Source of the DNA: Chara braunii
Taxonomy: Eukaryota; Streptophyta; Charophyceae; Charales; Characeae
Assembly: GCA_003427395.1 (NCBI GenBank)
Contig: BFEA01000339.1
Span: 278,954 to 305,984 of the forward strand
Length of the DNA: 27,031 nt
Direction: 5' to 3'
Shown: positions 1 through 10,045 of the stretch, piece after piece
Position numbering within the stretch: the first letter of the stretch is position 1
Layout of the letters: each line of letters opens with the position of its first letter
Position numbers and translations under genes: made by a program
The notes under the pieces: model-generated
What the model saw: only the letters and a program-made list of their open reading frames with translations
Told to the model about the DNA's origin: nothing
Database searches by the model: none

Positions 1-120
1 CAAAATCAAAGTAGACTATCACTCACCCACACCAGATGGAAAACTCTACAGACTGTCGGTTCACACCCCATCACAAGCAACAACCAAGCAAAACATCCAC
101 GAAACAAAGAAAGGTCTGTC
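1..120 (-). repeat. Inverted fragment of the hammerhead-bearing repeat
   Basis: Read on the minus strand, this segment matches the part of the hammerhead repeat seen at 10196-10259 joined directly to 10784-10841. It therefore gives the uninterrupted (empty-site) version of the place where a MITE sits at 10260-10774. The hammerhead itself would lie beyond the left window edge. The segment ends at a (TA)n tract, after which the same family resumes on the plus strand. Confidence 0.85.
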
Positions 121-142
121 ATATATATATATATATATATAC
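121..142. repeat. (TA)n tract at an orientation switch
   Basis: A pure TA run separates a minus-strand fragment of the hammerhead repeat (1-120) from a plus-strand fragment (142 onward). Confidence 0.9.
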
Positions 143-298
143 GAAACAGTTTGTCACAGCCCCTCGTTTGTTGTCCTCTTCTCTCTCTCTGCCTACGGTT
201 TTACCGGGCAGTTCTGTTTGTGACGATATATATATATATATAGAACTGCCCGGTAAACCGTAGGCAGAGAGGGAGAAGAGGACAACAAACGAGGGTAT
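142..298 (+). repeat. Partial hammerhead repeat ending in a 54-bp hairpin
   Basis: The segment begins with the 3' half of the hammerhead (GAAA at 143-146 and the stem III strand at 147-154). The 5' half is missing and TA repeats take its place. The downstream unit sequence follows. Arms at 162-215 and 242-295 are near-perfect reverse complements around a TA loop, so the DNA or its RNA could form a long hairpin. The same fold recurs at 11352-11495. Confidence 0.85.
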
Positions 299-372
299 GA
301 CGATATATATATATTGTCAAATATATATATATATATATATCGTCACAAATATATATATATATATATATATAA
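299..372. repeat. Compound (TA)n microsatellite with GTCA/TGAC blocks
   Basis: TA runs are broken by short motifs derived from the repeat unit (TGACGATATA and its complement near 345-350). This suggests repeated small inversions or palindrome formation. Confidence 0.85.
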
Positions 373-709
373 AATTGGAAAAAATAGAGGCCGGGAATCC
401 TCACAAACAACCCGGGAGTAAAGTGTGACTGGGATGTAACCCAGCTTCAGTTTACCCAATCTGATTGGCCTCAGGCTGAACTGCTGCCAAGCTGGTTTCA
501 GTCGAGCTCTCTGCTCTTAAGACACAGTACCATACACCTACCGACCTGGAGCAGCACCTATCTAAATCCAAGCCTATCTTCTCTAACTAAACCCCTGGGG
601 CAAGGTCCCACTACCATCTTCCCCCGGCCACAAGGCGCCCTCATTTTGGCTGTATCTGGCCGGAAATATAACTCGTATACATTCATTTTTAGGGTGCGTT
701 ATGTTCCAG
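373..709. other. No gene seen; mixed-composition spacer
   Basis: No coding frame of note is present. A short stretch at about 597-690 (CAAGGTCCCACT, CATCTTCCCCC, TTTGGCTGTAT) resembles ends of two MITE families found elsewhere in the window and may be a decayed fragment. Confidence 0.5.
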
Positions 710-865
710 GGAAGACCCTAGCAAAGAGCATTGGATTGCACGCCCTAATTTGGCTGCGTTTGTGGACAAGTGCAGGAAATCGAGATTGAACTCCTTTTCT
801 GCATCTCTGCCTAAAACACGCCCAGATTCAGGATTTTAATCCAATCCCCTTTGCTAGTGGGACCA
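710..865. mobile_element. Tourist-like MITE, diverged copy (family T)
   Basis: The ends are inverted: CTAGCAAAGAG..GGATT at the left and AATCC..CTTTGCTAG at the right. The interior shares the TGCATCTCTGC and CCAGATTCAGG blocks with the better copies at 15824-16170. This copy is more degraded, and no clean target duplication is visible. Confidence 0.75.
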
Positions 866-1166
866 TGCTCCTGCAGTAGTATGGATTCCGTACGTCTGGG
901 CTTTTTTGTCCTCCCCAATGGCGCCGGCGCCCGGCGGCGCCTCCAAGTTTTGTATGTGGCCCCAACACCTTTCTGGGAAGGCTGGGGCCGTGTACTCGCC
1001 GTTTCAGCCTGGCCGGTGAGCCTGGCTCATCGCTGCACGCCATAGCTATTCATGTGAGGGAGGCTGGGCCCGATTCCCAGCTTGTAATGGAAAGACTCCT
1101 TGAAATCAAATAAGGGAAAACTACGCAGGAGTCACAAAAAAGAGTTATGATTGCACTATAATTACC
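866..1166. other. No gene seen
   Basis: Unrecognised spacer with a small GC-rich patch at about 918-942 (alternating GGCGCC motifs). Short open frames on both strands show no recognisable domain. Confidence 0.5.
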
Positions 1167-1261
1167 CAAGAAACAGTTTCAAATTGCAGTTCGGGCAATG
1201 TACACAACCCAACTTTCTGGCCAGGTAGGGTGCCCGAAGTGCAATTGCAAACTGTATCTTG
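1167..1261. mobile_element. Short foldback element (about 95 bp)
   Basis: Arms of about 31 bp (1167-1197 and 1231-1261) are imperfect inverted repeats. Both carry CAAGA.ACAGTTT and TTCGGGCA in complementary order. No other copy was seen in the window. Confidence 0.7.
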
Positions 1262-1381
1262 CCCCATACTGCAATTGTAACCCTTTTTTTTAACTCTACT
1301 GAAGTTACGCCTAAAAAAAACAAAATGGGGAACCAACCAACTGGTCTGGCTCAGTTTATAGACCCCGGAACTGCTGAGATA

Positions 1382-1769
1382 GGGCCTCGCCGCACCATTG
1401 ACAGTTTCTCTTCGCCGCACAGGCTGTAGAAGTCGGAGACAGGAAAAAAATTCTCCAGTTGTCAGAGCATGCTTCTCGACAGCTCCTGTCAAAAGTTGTA
1501 GAATCCCCAGCCTGCTACTCCCATGCTTTCGACACTCGTCGGCTGCGTCGAATTCTCTTCGAAATTCGGTGAGGGGGGGTAAGGTCGGGATGGACTAATG
1601 CTTGTCGTACCCTCTGGCGCGTTCGTCTTTTTCCATCTTGCATTCACAAGTGCGTGCACTCTACAGTGCTGTGTGGCTAAAGGGGGGCAAACTGTCGAAT
1701 GGAGGACGTCGAATTTGTTCTGACAGCCGTCGAATTTTTTCGCCTTTCGACTGTGGTGCGGCGAGGCCC
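1382..1769. mobile_element. 388-bp TIR element with GGGCCTCGCCGCACCA ends
   Basis: The terminal inverted repeat GGGCCTCGCCGCACCA at the left is matched by its exact complement at the right end. Both sides are flanked by ATA (1379-1381 and 1770-1772), a possible 3-bp target duplication. The interior has several TCGAAT-type motifs and no coding capacity, so it would be non-autonomous. Its ends resemble the GGCCTCGCTGCACTACTCT family at 18139 and 26163. Confidence 0.8.
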
Positions 1770-2033
1770 ATAGACTCTGATAGAGATCTGAGCTGAGTTC
1801 AAACTCCACTGAAAGCAATCATCATAGCTGACATTCATAATTACGATGCTTATCAGGGTTGAGACCCTCAATTTCACGATATCTCCAGAGGCAAAAAAAC
1901 TCTCAACATACCTGTCACAACATAAGCTCAATAAGTCATGATCATGACATATAATCTACAATAATAACTTCCATAACAGTCTCGAATTACCCAGGGCCGG
2001 TCACCTGCAGTGTGGATATATCTCAAGACTGTC

Positions 2034-2071
<38 letters not shown>

Positions 2072-2293
2072 CTGCCAGGCTGGGACAACATACTGGCAGG
2101 AATGCGGAAAGGAAAAAGTTTGCCACGGGAGTGTTTCCAGGACCCCACACCCCGCGGAGAAGGTTCTGGAATTATTAATTAATTAATTAATTTATTATTA
2201 TTTTACTTTTTTGTGGATTAAAGACTCAGTAAACGATGGTAGGAAGGGTGGTAAGAGCAGGCTGAGCAGCCCTCCATACTAAGGTTTGCATTG
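1770..2293. other. No gene seen; poly(T) and AT-rich patches
   Basis: Contains a 27-nt T run at about 2038-2064 and a TTAA-rich microsatellite at about 2171-2200. The block at 1988-2040 (CCAGGGCCGGTCA, then CAAGACTGTCG) recurs diverged at 3050-3088, so both are fragments of one dispersed repeat. Confidence 0.6.
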
Positions 2294-2351
2294 GTCACTC
2301 CATCTATTGGTGGGGAGCTGCACCTGCTGGAAAATAGATCCAGCGTCCCAT
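2294..2351 (-). repeat. Dispersed repeat R2, about 55-bp fragment
   Basis: Minus-strand copy of a recurrent block: GGGACGCTGGACCC, a GG.TTCCAGCAGGTG segment, then CTCCCCACCAATAGAT. Other copies lie at 6399, 7344, 18064, 19537 and 22187, with a truncated one at 24800. Flanking sequence differs at every copy, as expected for a transposed element end. Confidence 0.8.
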
Positions 2352-3663
2352 TTCATAATATAAAGAAATGCTGATATAGTCCAGGCCTGAGCCTAAATTT
2401 TAAAGCTGAATGTCTTCAAAAGACTTCTTTTCGGGACACCACATGTGGCGTTGGAGGTCATGGTGTGTCGACATTTTCACATCATCTGAGGTCCGGAAAA
2501 GGCTGACGGGAGGAAATTCCGCCGCGAAATTGCGCCCAAAGCAGACGATGGCCTTGGGTGCCATGGTCAACCTGTCCAAGGTCAGGTCCCATTGTCGGAC
2601 CATCCAGTGTCCACCCATGCGTCGTCCTCCCTGTGTCACCTACAACCCACACCACGGCCGGTTCGTCAGGTCCAGCCATGGCCTCCTTGGCACCCCAGCA
2701 TTTTCCTTTTTTGGCCACCACCCATGGAACTTTCCTCTTATGGGGGCAACCCCCCCCCCCCTCTTTGCCACAAAACGTACTCTGCGATGGGTCCCCGGAA
2801 AAAATACTTTTCAACTTTCCGAAATGACTTGCCCTCTTTTCGTGGGTAACCGTCTTTTCCATCCGCACTGCAGTGGGGTCCCAGCCTGAGTCAAACACTA
2901 CGATTCTGAATTTAATTTAGAAAAATAAATTGATCTGCTGAGATGGATTAGTAGATATGACATCAACCGTACACCCACCGACCGTTGATAAGCAGACCCA
3001 AGCTCAAATCCAGATGGAGTCAGATGTGCGAAAAACTCTCTGACTTTACCAGGGGCCGGTCATGATATCCCAAGGCTGTCGTCCTTTTTAAAACCACCAA
3101 TACATCCCGAGGTCCTGGCGGCATGCGCGCCTTGACCTGCTGGAATGAATGGGCTTGGGGCGCTGGCATAGCCGGCCTGGGGCCGTATCTTAGGGTTGTG
3201 CCTCACTGCATGGTCTTGGAGGACTTCCTTTTCTTCTTCCATAAGAATTTGTGGGGCTCCACCTACTGGCCCTTTTGAAAAGTCTCACGAAAGCAGCATG
3301 GGAAAATGGTACACTCTATTTCCACAGAGGCCAGAGTTGTGGCCTGATGCATTTGAACCGTTTTTTAAGGAATTCTTGGAAAAAGATACCTTGTGCGTAG
3401 TCTCAAGTTAAGAAACCCAGAATCAGCACCGTATCGTGGAGAACAGAGGAGAACTAGGGATTTCAGTGAATGCCGGGGATTTTTCATCGAATGCAGATGA
3501 CATCCCAGAAAGGGAAAAACTGTGAAACGCCAGTGGAGCCCGCAATTCTTTGAGGAAAGTCCTTGAAGAACTGCTGCAGTTAACTTGAAACTACGCACAA
3601 GGTATATTGGACGGCAGGGTGGTGGTGGTGGCCCGCGTTACGGCGAGCGCTGGCGGGCGGGCG
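2352..3663. other. No recognisable gene
   Basis: Several open frames of 70-160 codons overlap on both strands between 2410 and 2898. None shows a domain I recognise, and overlapping frames on opposite strands suggest chance openness in GC-richer DNA. 3050-3088 repeats the dispersed block seen at 1988-2040. Confidence 0.5.
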
Positions 3664-3894
3664 GCGAGGCGCTGGCTGTGTGCGAGTGACATTGTGCAGG
3701 TGGCTGACGAGCGAGGCGCTGGCTGGTTGGAGGTTGCATGGCGGTGGCTACTCGCAGGCTGCGAGGCGCTGGCTTCACGCCAGGGGCGAGGCGTTGGCTG
3801 CGTGCGAGCTGCGAGACGCTGGCTGCTGGCAGGGAGCGAGGTGCTAGCAGATTTGGAGAGTGTGGCACTAGCAACATTGGGTTGGTGAGGCGCT
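3664..3894 (+). repeat. Degenerate GC-rich minisatellite, 25-bp period
   Basis: The core GCGAGGCGCTGGCT starts at 3664, 3711, 3761, 3786, 3811, 3836 and 3885. Spacings are about 47, 50, 25, 25, 25 and 49, that is, one or two units of about 25 bp. The open frames here are by-products of the repeat. Confidence 0.85.
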
Positions 3895-4270
3895 GACTCT
3901 GGGTGAGAGGTGGGACGCTGTTTGACACATGGCGGGCCGCTGAGTGTCACCGTGTGCGGGTGCTGTGATGAGGGTCGATTAGATTGGTGATTGCGCTTGA
4001 CACACACACGGTTTCCGGAGGTGCTTGGCCAATGCCTCGTCACAGGCTGACGTGGATTTTGGCCTGAAGCACAGAGGGTTAGGAAAACGGTGGTCGTGGC
4101 TACTGTTTGAAGTATCTTCCTGTGCTTTCCACATGAAGTATTCCATAGCCAAAACCTTATAAAAGGTGGGAGAGCTCATGCGAATTGGCTAAAGCCGATG
4201 TCGGTGGAAGAAAGTGGGGTGAGCCCCGTGGAGGCTAAAGTGTGGAGAACGCTGGTCACACCTAAAGAAT
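3895..4270. other. No gene seen
   Basis: Unrecognised single-copy-looking sequence. There is no domain, tRNA-like fold or clear repeat. Confidence 0.45.
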
Positions 4271-5040
4271 CATCACAACGCCGCTGGGAGGCCATCATCA
4301 GGACATCATCAGACAAAAAGGGAGGTCATCAAGTTGGAGGTCATCATTAATGAAGCTTCTCTCTAGTATTTATTTTCTGTGTGTTTCTGCTCTCTGTATT
4401 GTGCAGGTTATTGCATTTTCTGTGGCTGGAGATTATCATCTTGTTGCTCGTCTTCATCGTCAGCTTACTCATAGTACGTCTCGTTTTTCGCCAAATGTCG
4501 ATTGTCGACATGTCATCGGCGGTCTTCACCTTCTTCAACACCATTTTTGTTCCCTACGATGCCAATAGCTTCACTGGTCAATGGGTGTATTCATAATTGT
4601 CATCATCTTCATCATGCTCCTGTGCGCCTGATAGCACAATGGCGATTAAAAAAATAAAAAAAAAAAATTCATTGCGCAGTGCGCTGCCATCATCATCGCG
4701 CTCTTCTAGGGTGTCGTAAATCCAATCATTCCGCACGGCGCTTCTCGCCATCTCCACGTTGATTATTGACATCATCAGGGTGCAGTGGGTCTTCCTCATC
4801 ACTGTGCTGTTTCTTCTCATTAATCCTATTCGTTAGTCTCTTCATCCTAGGGTTTTTCACGCCGTCATCATCATTGTCATCGTTATTGAGTTTTCTTTCC
4901 TTTTTTCTAACTCTCCCTTCGTTAACTAATGATTTGGTTCTGGAGGTGTTAGTGATGTCTGCTCTTATCAACATCACTAACACCGCTAGGGGCGTGTTTC
5001 GTCAAAAANAAAAAAAANAAAAAAAAAAAAAAAAAAAAAG
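4271..5040. repeat. CAT/ATC-rich low-complexity region with two single N bases
   Basis: Scattered CATCATC motifs run through the region. Two Ns lie inside an A run at about 5010-5040. A short hydrophobic open frame at 4350-4568 starts like a signal peptide, but it sits in this biased sequence and a second hydrophobic frame overlaps it, so I do not call a gene. Confidence 0.6.
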
Positions 5041-5054
5041 ATGGGGTAAAGCTT

Positions 5055-5790
5055 TCCTCTGCAGGGGCATCACAAGGTGGGAGGTGATTGCCCTGTAGGG
5101 AGCGAGGGCAGGTTTTGGGGATTGTACTACTCTGGGGCTGGGAGTATATCCCAGCGGTGGCAGATGGGGGCAAAGCGTTGATCGACGCATACTTTTGGAG
5201 GAACTGTATGCCTTGTAGGGAGAATGGGAGGAGTGGGTCTGACCCTAGTTGGGGCTGATGAGGACTGCTCTTGATCAGGGCACGTCTGTTCAGCGGAGGC
5301 AGCGAAGAGTCAGCGTGAAAAGTAAAAGGAGGGGGGGGAGGAGAAAAAGCCTTCATTCTTATCAGCTTCTTCAAACATTATCATCATCATCATCATCATC
5401 ATCATCAACCTCTCAATTCTTATTTCCCTGTTCTTTTCTATACTTGAGATTGTGAGAATCCTCCCCACAAGGTTGCTGACGTGGAGGGCAGGATGGAGTG
5501 AGTGGGGAGAGCTCTTTTCTGCAGGGGAAACACAAGGTGGGAAGTGTTTGCCTATAGGAAATAAGGGCGGACAAGGGAGACTGTCTAACTCTGGGGCTGG
5601 GAGATATGGAAGGCGGAACATCTTCTACTAGCGGTGGCAGAATAGGACAGAGATAGCTTGAGGTAGGCTTTTTGGGGGAATCATCTTCTTTGACAGGAGT
5701 AGGGTAGAGGGAGGCTTTCCTATTGCGGGGGCTGTGAAGAACTGCTCAGCAATAGAGTGGTTGTGATTAGCGGAGGCAGCAAGCGAGAGG
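5055..5790. repeat. Diverged tandem duplication, about 460-bp spacing
   Basis: Two segments (about 5055-5320 and 5515-5790) share ordered blocks: CTGCAGGGG, CACAAGGTGGGA, CTCTGGGGCTGGGAG, AGCGGTGGCAGA and AGCGGAGGCAGC. They flank an (ATC)n tract. On the minus strand both read as proline/serine-rich frames ending in similar C(D/V)(A/S)PAE peptides. This could be relics of coding repeats, but there are stops and no known domain. Confidence 0.6.
5379..5407. repeat. (ATC)n microsatellite
   Basis: About nine uninterrupted ATC units. Confidence 0.95.
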
Positions 5791-6398
5791 AGGCCTGGGG
5801 TGATAAGAGGGGAAAAGAGGAGGGGTGGACAGGGGACGGTCAATCAACATCAACATCATCATCATCATCAGATTGGTTGTTTGATTAGGATGCCACTATT
5901 ATCAGATCCGAATTCTTAGGTTACACTCTAGTCTAGCTGATTTCGTAATTGAGTTGTTATTGTGTTCTTGCCCAGGTTGAGTAGAAACCAGAACGACGCT
6001 GGCCGACGCTGGGGCATCGCTCTGTAACCTTCATAGGAGCATGAGGCCTTGGATAGAGATCTGGGGATTGCTGAGGGTGGAAGGCAATTCCAATACTTGA
6101 CCAAAGGCTACAATCTAGTTGACGAGGGTCGGCGCTGGGGTGGGTGGCGCTGCCATGTAACCTAGCTAGATTGGGGTATGAGACTGGGTAGAGGCTTGGT
6201 TGGTATACAGTATTGGCTCGATAGAGACTGACTGGTTGGTATGGATATCTGAGATTAGGGTTAGCGAAGTATGTGAGATCTGGATAGATAGGCATTCTGA
6301 GTAGTCAGCATCATTCTCTACCGTTTTTTCGCAATCATCATGAAGTGTTCCTGAATCATCCCACATTTTCATCAATCATCGATGTATTCCAATTATAA
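5791..6398. other. No gene seen
   Basis: Contains a short ATC run at 5853-5870 and scattered CATCATC motifs to about 6375. No recognisable coding region. Confidence 0.5.
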
Positions 6399-6452
6399 GG
6401 GACCCTGGGCCCGGTTCCCAGCACATGCTGCTCCCCACGAATAGATTGGAGC
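6399..6452 (+). repeat. Dispersed repeat R2 fragment
   Basis: Diverged plus-strand copy: GGGACCCTGGGCCCGG, then CTGCTCCCCACGAATAGAT. It is immediately followed by an A-rich stretch. Confidence 0.75.
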
Positions 6453-6706
6453 AATTTCAAAAAAGAAAAAGAAAAAAAAGCATAACCCATAGATTCATTT
6501 AAGTGGAAACGTCACGGCACTGTAGCAATGGCTGGTGGTGGTGGAGTCACCTTTTGGAAGTACTAGTGCTTCTAAACAAAACTCCAAAGGAACCAGAGTT
6601 ACTGTGCTCTCTTACAGAAGTATTGTTCCTTCTTTTTCTTTTTTTTTCTTTGTTTTTCACTTCATGCACAGGCCTGGGGGACTTGCTTACCCCAGTTGGG
6701 TTCTTA

Positions 6707-6881
6707 GAGGATGATCCCCCTGGCAAAAAGGATTGGAAGAAATGTAGGAATCTGGATGTGTGTCCACACAGAGATGCAGAAAAATAGATCAAATATTTTT
6801 TTTGCACCTGTCCACAAAGTTCACAAACAAGTCCACATGCAGGCGCTTACTACAATCCTCTTTGTCAGTGGGATCTCGCCC
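6707..6881. mobile_element. Tourist-like MITE (family T) with TTA target duplication
   Basis: The ends are inverted (CCCCCTGGCAAAAAGGATTGG at the left; CAATCCTCTTTGTCAGTGGG at the right). The element is flanked by TTA at 6704-6706 and 6882-6884. The 3-bp TWA duplication and absence of coding fit PIF/Harbinger-derived MITEs. Confidence 0.8.
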
Positions 6882-6884
6882 TTA

Positions 6885-7343
6885 GAGGCTGGTCCCACCT
6901 CTTGTAGGCGAGGCGCTTTTAGGGAATCTTCGGGATCCGACTTCTTTCCTCACGAGGCGGACGGGGCCCTTCTTTGCTGACGATGTAATTAATATTGTTA
7001 ACCACCAGAACTTCACCCATACATCGACCGCGGGCCCTTGTCGTATACATGCGGGATGATGCCGCAACTTTCAACGTGCAAGGTGTTTCCAGGGTAACCG
7101 TTGGAGAAATTTAAAGTGCCTCGGCAGTACGGGTGGTTTAACTCACACCTCAAAAGTTTATTAAGCTCAACCTTTCACACCTTGCAACAACAGTTCATGA
7201 GCCTCCGCTTGTTTGGTCCCTTGTTAAGTTGTCACAAAAGTGTTACTGAATTGTTTTTTTTTTTTTTTTTTTTAATGGAAGACCAGCGACCACGACTAGA
7301 GGGGGTGATAATAGCAGCCGCCTCTAGTAGAGTGTCCCTGGCT
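6885..7343. other. No gene seen; poly(T) run
   Basis: Unrecognised sequence with a T run at about 7252-7274. Confidence 0.5.
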
Positions 7344-7393
7344 GCTCCATCTATTGGTGGGGAGCTGCACCTGCTGGAAACCGGGTCCAACGT
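7344..7393 (-). repeat. Dispersed repeat R2 fragment
   Basis: Minus-strand copy, similar in extent to the one at 2294. Confidence 0.75.
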
Positions 7394-8528
7394 TGTGACG
7401 AACCGTTTTCTGCAACCGTGTGACTTTCTGCGCACGGCTACTTCGGAGGTTGAATCGGGATGGCCCGTTGGATTGCATGGGTGCCCTTGCTTTTCTTGTT
7501 TTTTGGAATCAAGGCCGAGATAGTCCCACCACGGTTGGTAGTTGATCGCACCCTAGCGAGCGCAAAGGATAACGGTTGCCATAACTTCTTAATTGTTCTG
7601 TTGTGGGAAATAAGAATTTTGGCGCGATCGTCACGCGGGAATATCTTTTTGGGTTTTCAACTCATGTCGAGCCCCCGTGGGCTCTCAGAATTTGCTTCGT
7701 TCGGAACTTCTTTTTGCAATTAGGATTTTGATTAGGAATTTGGGCACATCTCAATTTCTGTTGCACGGCGCTTCCTGCTTGCGCACACTTGGCCGCATCA
7801 GGATCTGTGCTCTGACTTTTCTGTGCCTTGATCGTGTGTGTAACTGTAACTTTTGTTTTGGCGGGCGTGATTGCAACTGTAATCCTCTTGTTCTTGATAT
7901 CTTTTGTGACGCCCCTGGTCGCAGATACTTCTCCCCCTGTCCTATTGGCCTGAACACTTGCATGACCGGATCGATGTGTGGAGTGTGGCTTCATCCCCCA
8001 TACCGCAGCCTGGCCATGCAGTCGTAGGCACTTGCGCAAGCATGCACGCTATAAATTTCAAAAGCGCGATTAACTCACTCACTATGAATTTTGGAGTTAG
8101 CGAGGTCGAGAGGATTGGCTAATGAGCAAGAATTGGAAGGTGAGTAGAGAGTTGGGCGATCCGACGAGTTGGTGCTGGGTATGCGGGGTTGACGTGGGGC
8201 CGCGACGGACTGTGGCACACAGGCGAACCTGGCTTGCATACTCAGACCAAGCGGGTTGACAACTCTGTGTGGATGCGCGACGATCCAATTCCTCCCGACT
8301 ACTGTGCTGACCATCCGACTATTCATTTCTTGGAGGGCAAACAAGCCCACACCGGTGCGGACCAGTGGGGCCATGACATCATATGGCATGAGGGCATTTA
8401 AGAGTTGTGCATCCAAGATGGGGAGTGAAAGATGGCAGTGAAATACAGAAGCGGATGGCAGACGTTTCGCCAAATGTCAAAGGATACTTGGTTGAAAACG
8501 ACAGAGCTCGCAATTCTATATCGCGTGC
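7394..8528. other. No recognisable gene
   Basis: Overlapping open frames on both strands (7662-8039 minus, 7677-8027 plus, 8075-8473 minus) show no domain. Base composition is balanced and repeats are few, so this could be diverged host or retroelement coding DNA. I cannot assign it. Confidence 0.45.
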
Positions 8529-9559
8529 ATGTCGAGAATCCGGGGCAGAGCAAGGCCGCCGTCAGCCGACTGGAAGATCAATCAAACCGTCGAAACCATG
8601 GAGGAAAACGCACCGGATCCCGTTTCCACGCAGGCAGGCCAGATGGAAGACTGTGTAACCGTTTGAACGCCCTGAACGCGCGTTCACGTTCAAATGTGCG
8701 TTTGAGCGCGGATTTAAATTCGCGTTCAAACTTGAACGGCATTCAATTATTTTATTATTTTTTTATTAAAAAAAAAATATTACTTCGATGCTTAAAAATA
8801 TTTTTTTTTTTTCTGATTTGTTTTTTATAAGTTCGGTATGATGTGAGGTACATGCCTCTCAATTTTGGAGTCATTTTGCTAAGGCAAAAAAAAAAGAGAA
8901 ATCGCCAAAAATGGCGGTGTCAAATCGTGTTCGCTCACTAATTTCAATTCTTTTTTTACTTTTTTTTATTTTCTGTTTTCTATTTTTTTTTCCAATTTGG
9001 TAACGAATTTAGATGTAATGTTCCAGCAAATGTTGTTTATTTTATTTTTCTTCATAACATATTTTTTGTTTCGGAATTTTTTGAGGGTTTTTTTTTTTTT
9101 TTTTTTTCCCGCGCCGAATTGAACTCCGCGTTCGGTCCTGTTCATTGAACGCGTGTGCATTCCGTTCAGTTTCTGAATGGAAAACCCGCGTTCAATGAAC
9201 GCACGGTTTCACAGATGGAAGATGATGGGGCTACTGTTGTCAAGGCTCAAAAGATTGACATGACGTCTGTGCCGCAAATATCGGTAAAAGCCATCTCCGT
9301 CGCCACAACGGAACCCTCCGAACGCATGGATGTGTCAAATGCATTGCCGTCGGGTGCAGGTGCCACATACAGGAGTTTATTCATGACATGTGCTGCATTA
9401 GAAGGGAGATCTGAGATGGAGTTTGAGTCAGGTGTTGGCCTGAGCGTGGCGGATGGTCAGTTGCAACTGGAGTTATGCACTGGCAAAGGTGATGCACAAT
9501 CAACGCTGACACCACAGGGAGGGGCCAGTGGGGATAGTGGGAAAAGAGCGGATGTATAG
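8529..9559 (+). pseudogene. Unrecognised open frame interrupted by a MITE
   Basis: A frame open from 8496 (ATG at 8529 and again at 8598) runs into the MITE at 8651. If the 563-bp element and one 9-bp target copy are ignored, the frame continues exactly into the one that ends with a stop at 9557-9559. The ancestral frame would be about 152 codons. The predicted protein is acidic in the middle and has no domain I recognise. It might be a host exon or a retroelement gag-like fragment. Frame continuity over 459 bases is suggestive, not proof, of coding. Upstream, the same frame has a stop at 8493-8495. Confidence 0.4.
8642..9222 (+). mobile_element. MULE-like MITE, 563 bp, with perfect 9-bp target duplication
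   Basis: The element spans 8651-9213 and is flanked by the direct repeat GATGGAAGA (8642-8650 and 9214-9222). Its ends are short inverted repeats of the form TGTGtAACCG / CGGTTtCACA. Both subterminal zones are packed with GTTCAA/TTGAAC motifs (for example around 8662-8745 and 9115-9205), and the centre is T-rich. There is no coding capacity. A 9-bp duplication with motif-rich subterminal regions fits Mutator-like elements. The same family occurs inverted at 10260-10774, sharing the central block near CCAATTTGGTAACGAATTTA. Confidence 0.88.
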
Positions 9560-9938
9560 GGAATCCTCCATTGTCGCAATCTTGAGACCTTAACCGCTGA
9601 TTTGATGAAGAAGGTGAGAGTGGAAACGACGTGGTCAATATCAGGGTAGTGTAAAATTATGGGTGAGGCGGGAGGGGTGCAATGGAGGGGGAGAATCCAA
9701 CGATATGATTACAATGTTATTCTTTGCTTCGTTGAACGAAATCGTACAACTGACTCGTTTCTTTTTTGTTTAAAATGGAACTATACGTTGTCTTCGTAGG
9801 CACTACTTCTACATCATTTTTCTTTTATGTATATATATATATATTTCTCAACATTACGTTCGACCTAAGATGTTTAGATTACTTGCCCTTTTCGACGTGT
9901 ACAAAATTGTGTTGGGAGCGTGAGTGTGGTATTGTACA
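9560..9938. other. No gene seen
   Basis: AT-rich spacer with a short (TA)n run at about 9829-9843. No recognisable feature. Confidence 0.5.
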
Positions 9939-10035
<97 letters not shown>

Positions 10036-10045
10036 GTCTCTCTCT
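9939..10045. repeat. (CT)n microsatellite
   Basis: Almost pure CT for about 90 bases. It lies at the position where the hammerhead repeat normally has a shorter CTCTCTCT stretch, so it probably expanded from the repeat itself. Confidence 0.95.

Noticed and set aside
2410-2898. Protein-coding gene in the 130-160 codon frames
   Set aside because: Open frames overlap on both strands, no domain is recognisable, and composition alone can explain their openness.
4350-4568. Small secreted protein with a signal-peptide-like start
   Set aside because: It is a 72-codon frame in CAT-rich low-complexity DNA with another hydrophobic frame overlapping it. Nothing else supports a gene.
5258-5290. Additional hammerhead core (CTGATGAG)
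   Set aside because: No GAAA, stem II or cleavage triplet follows at the required spacing.
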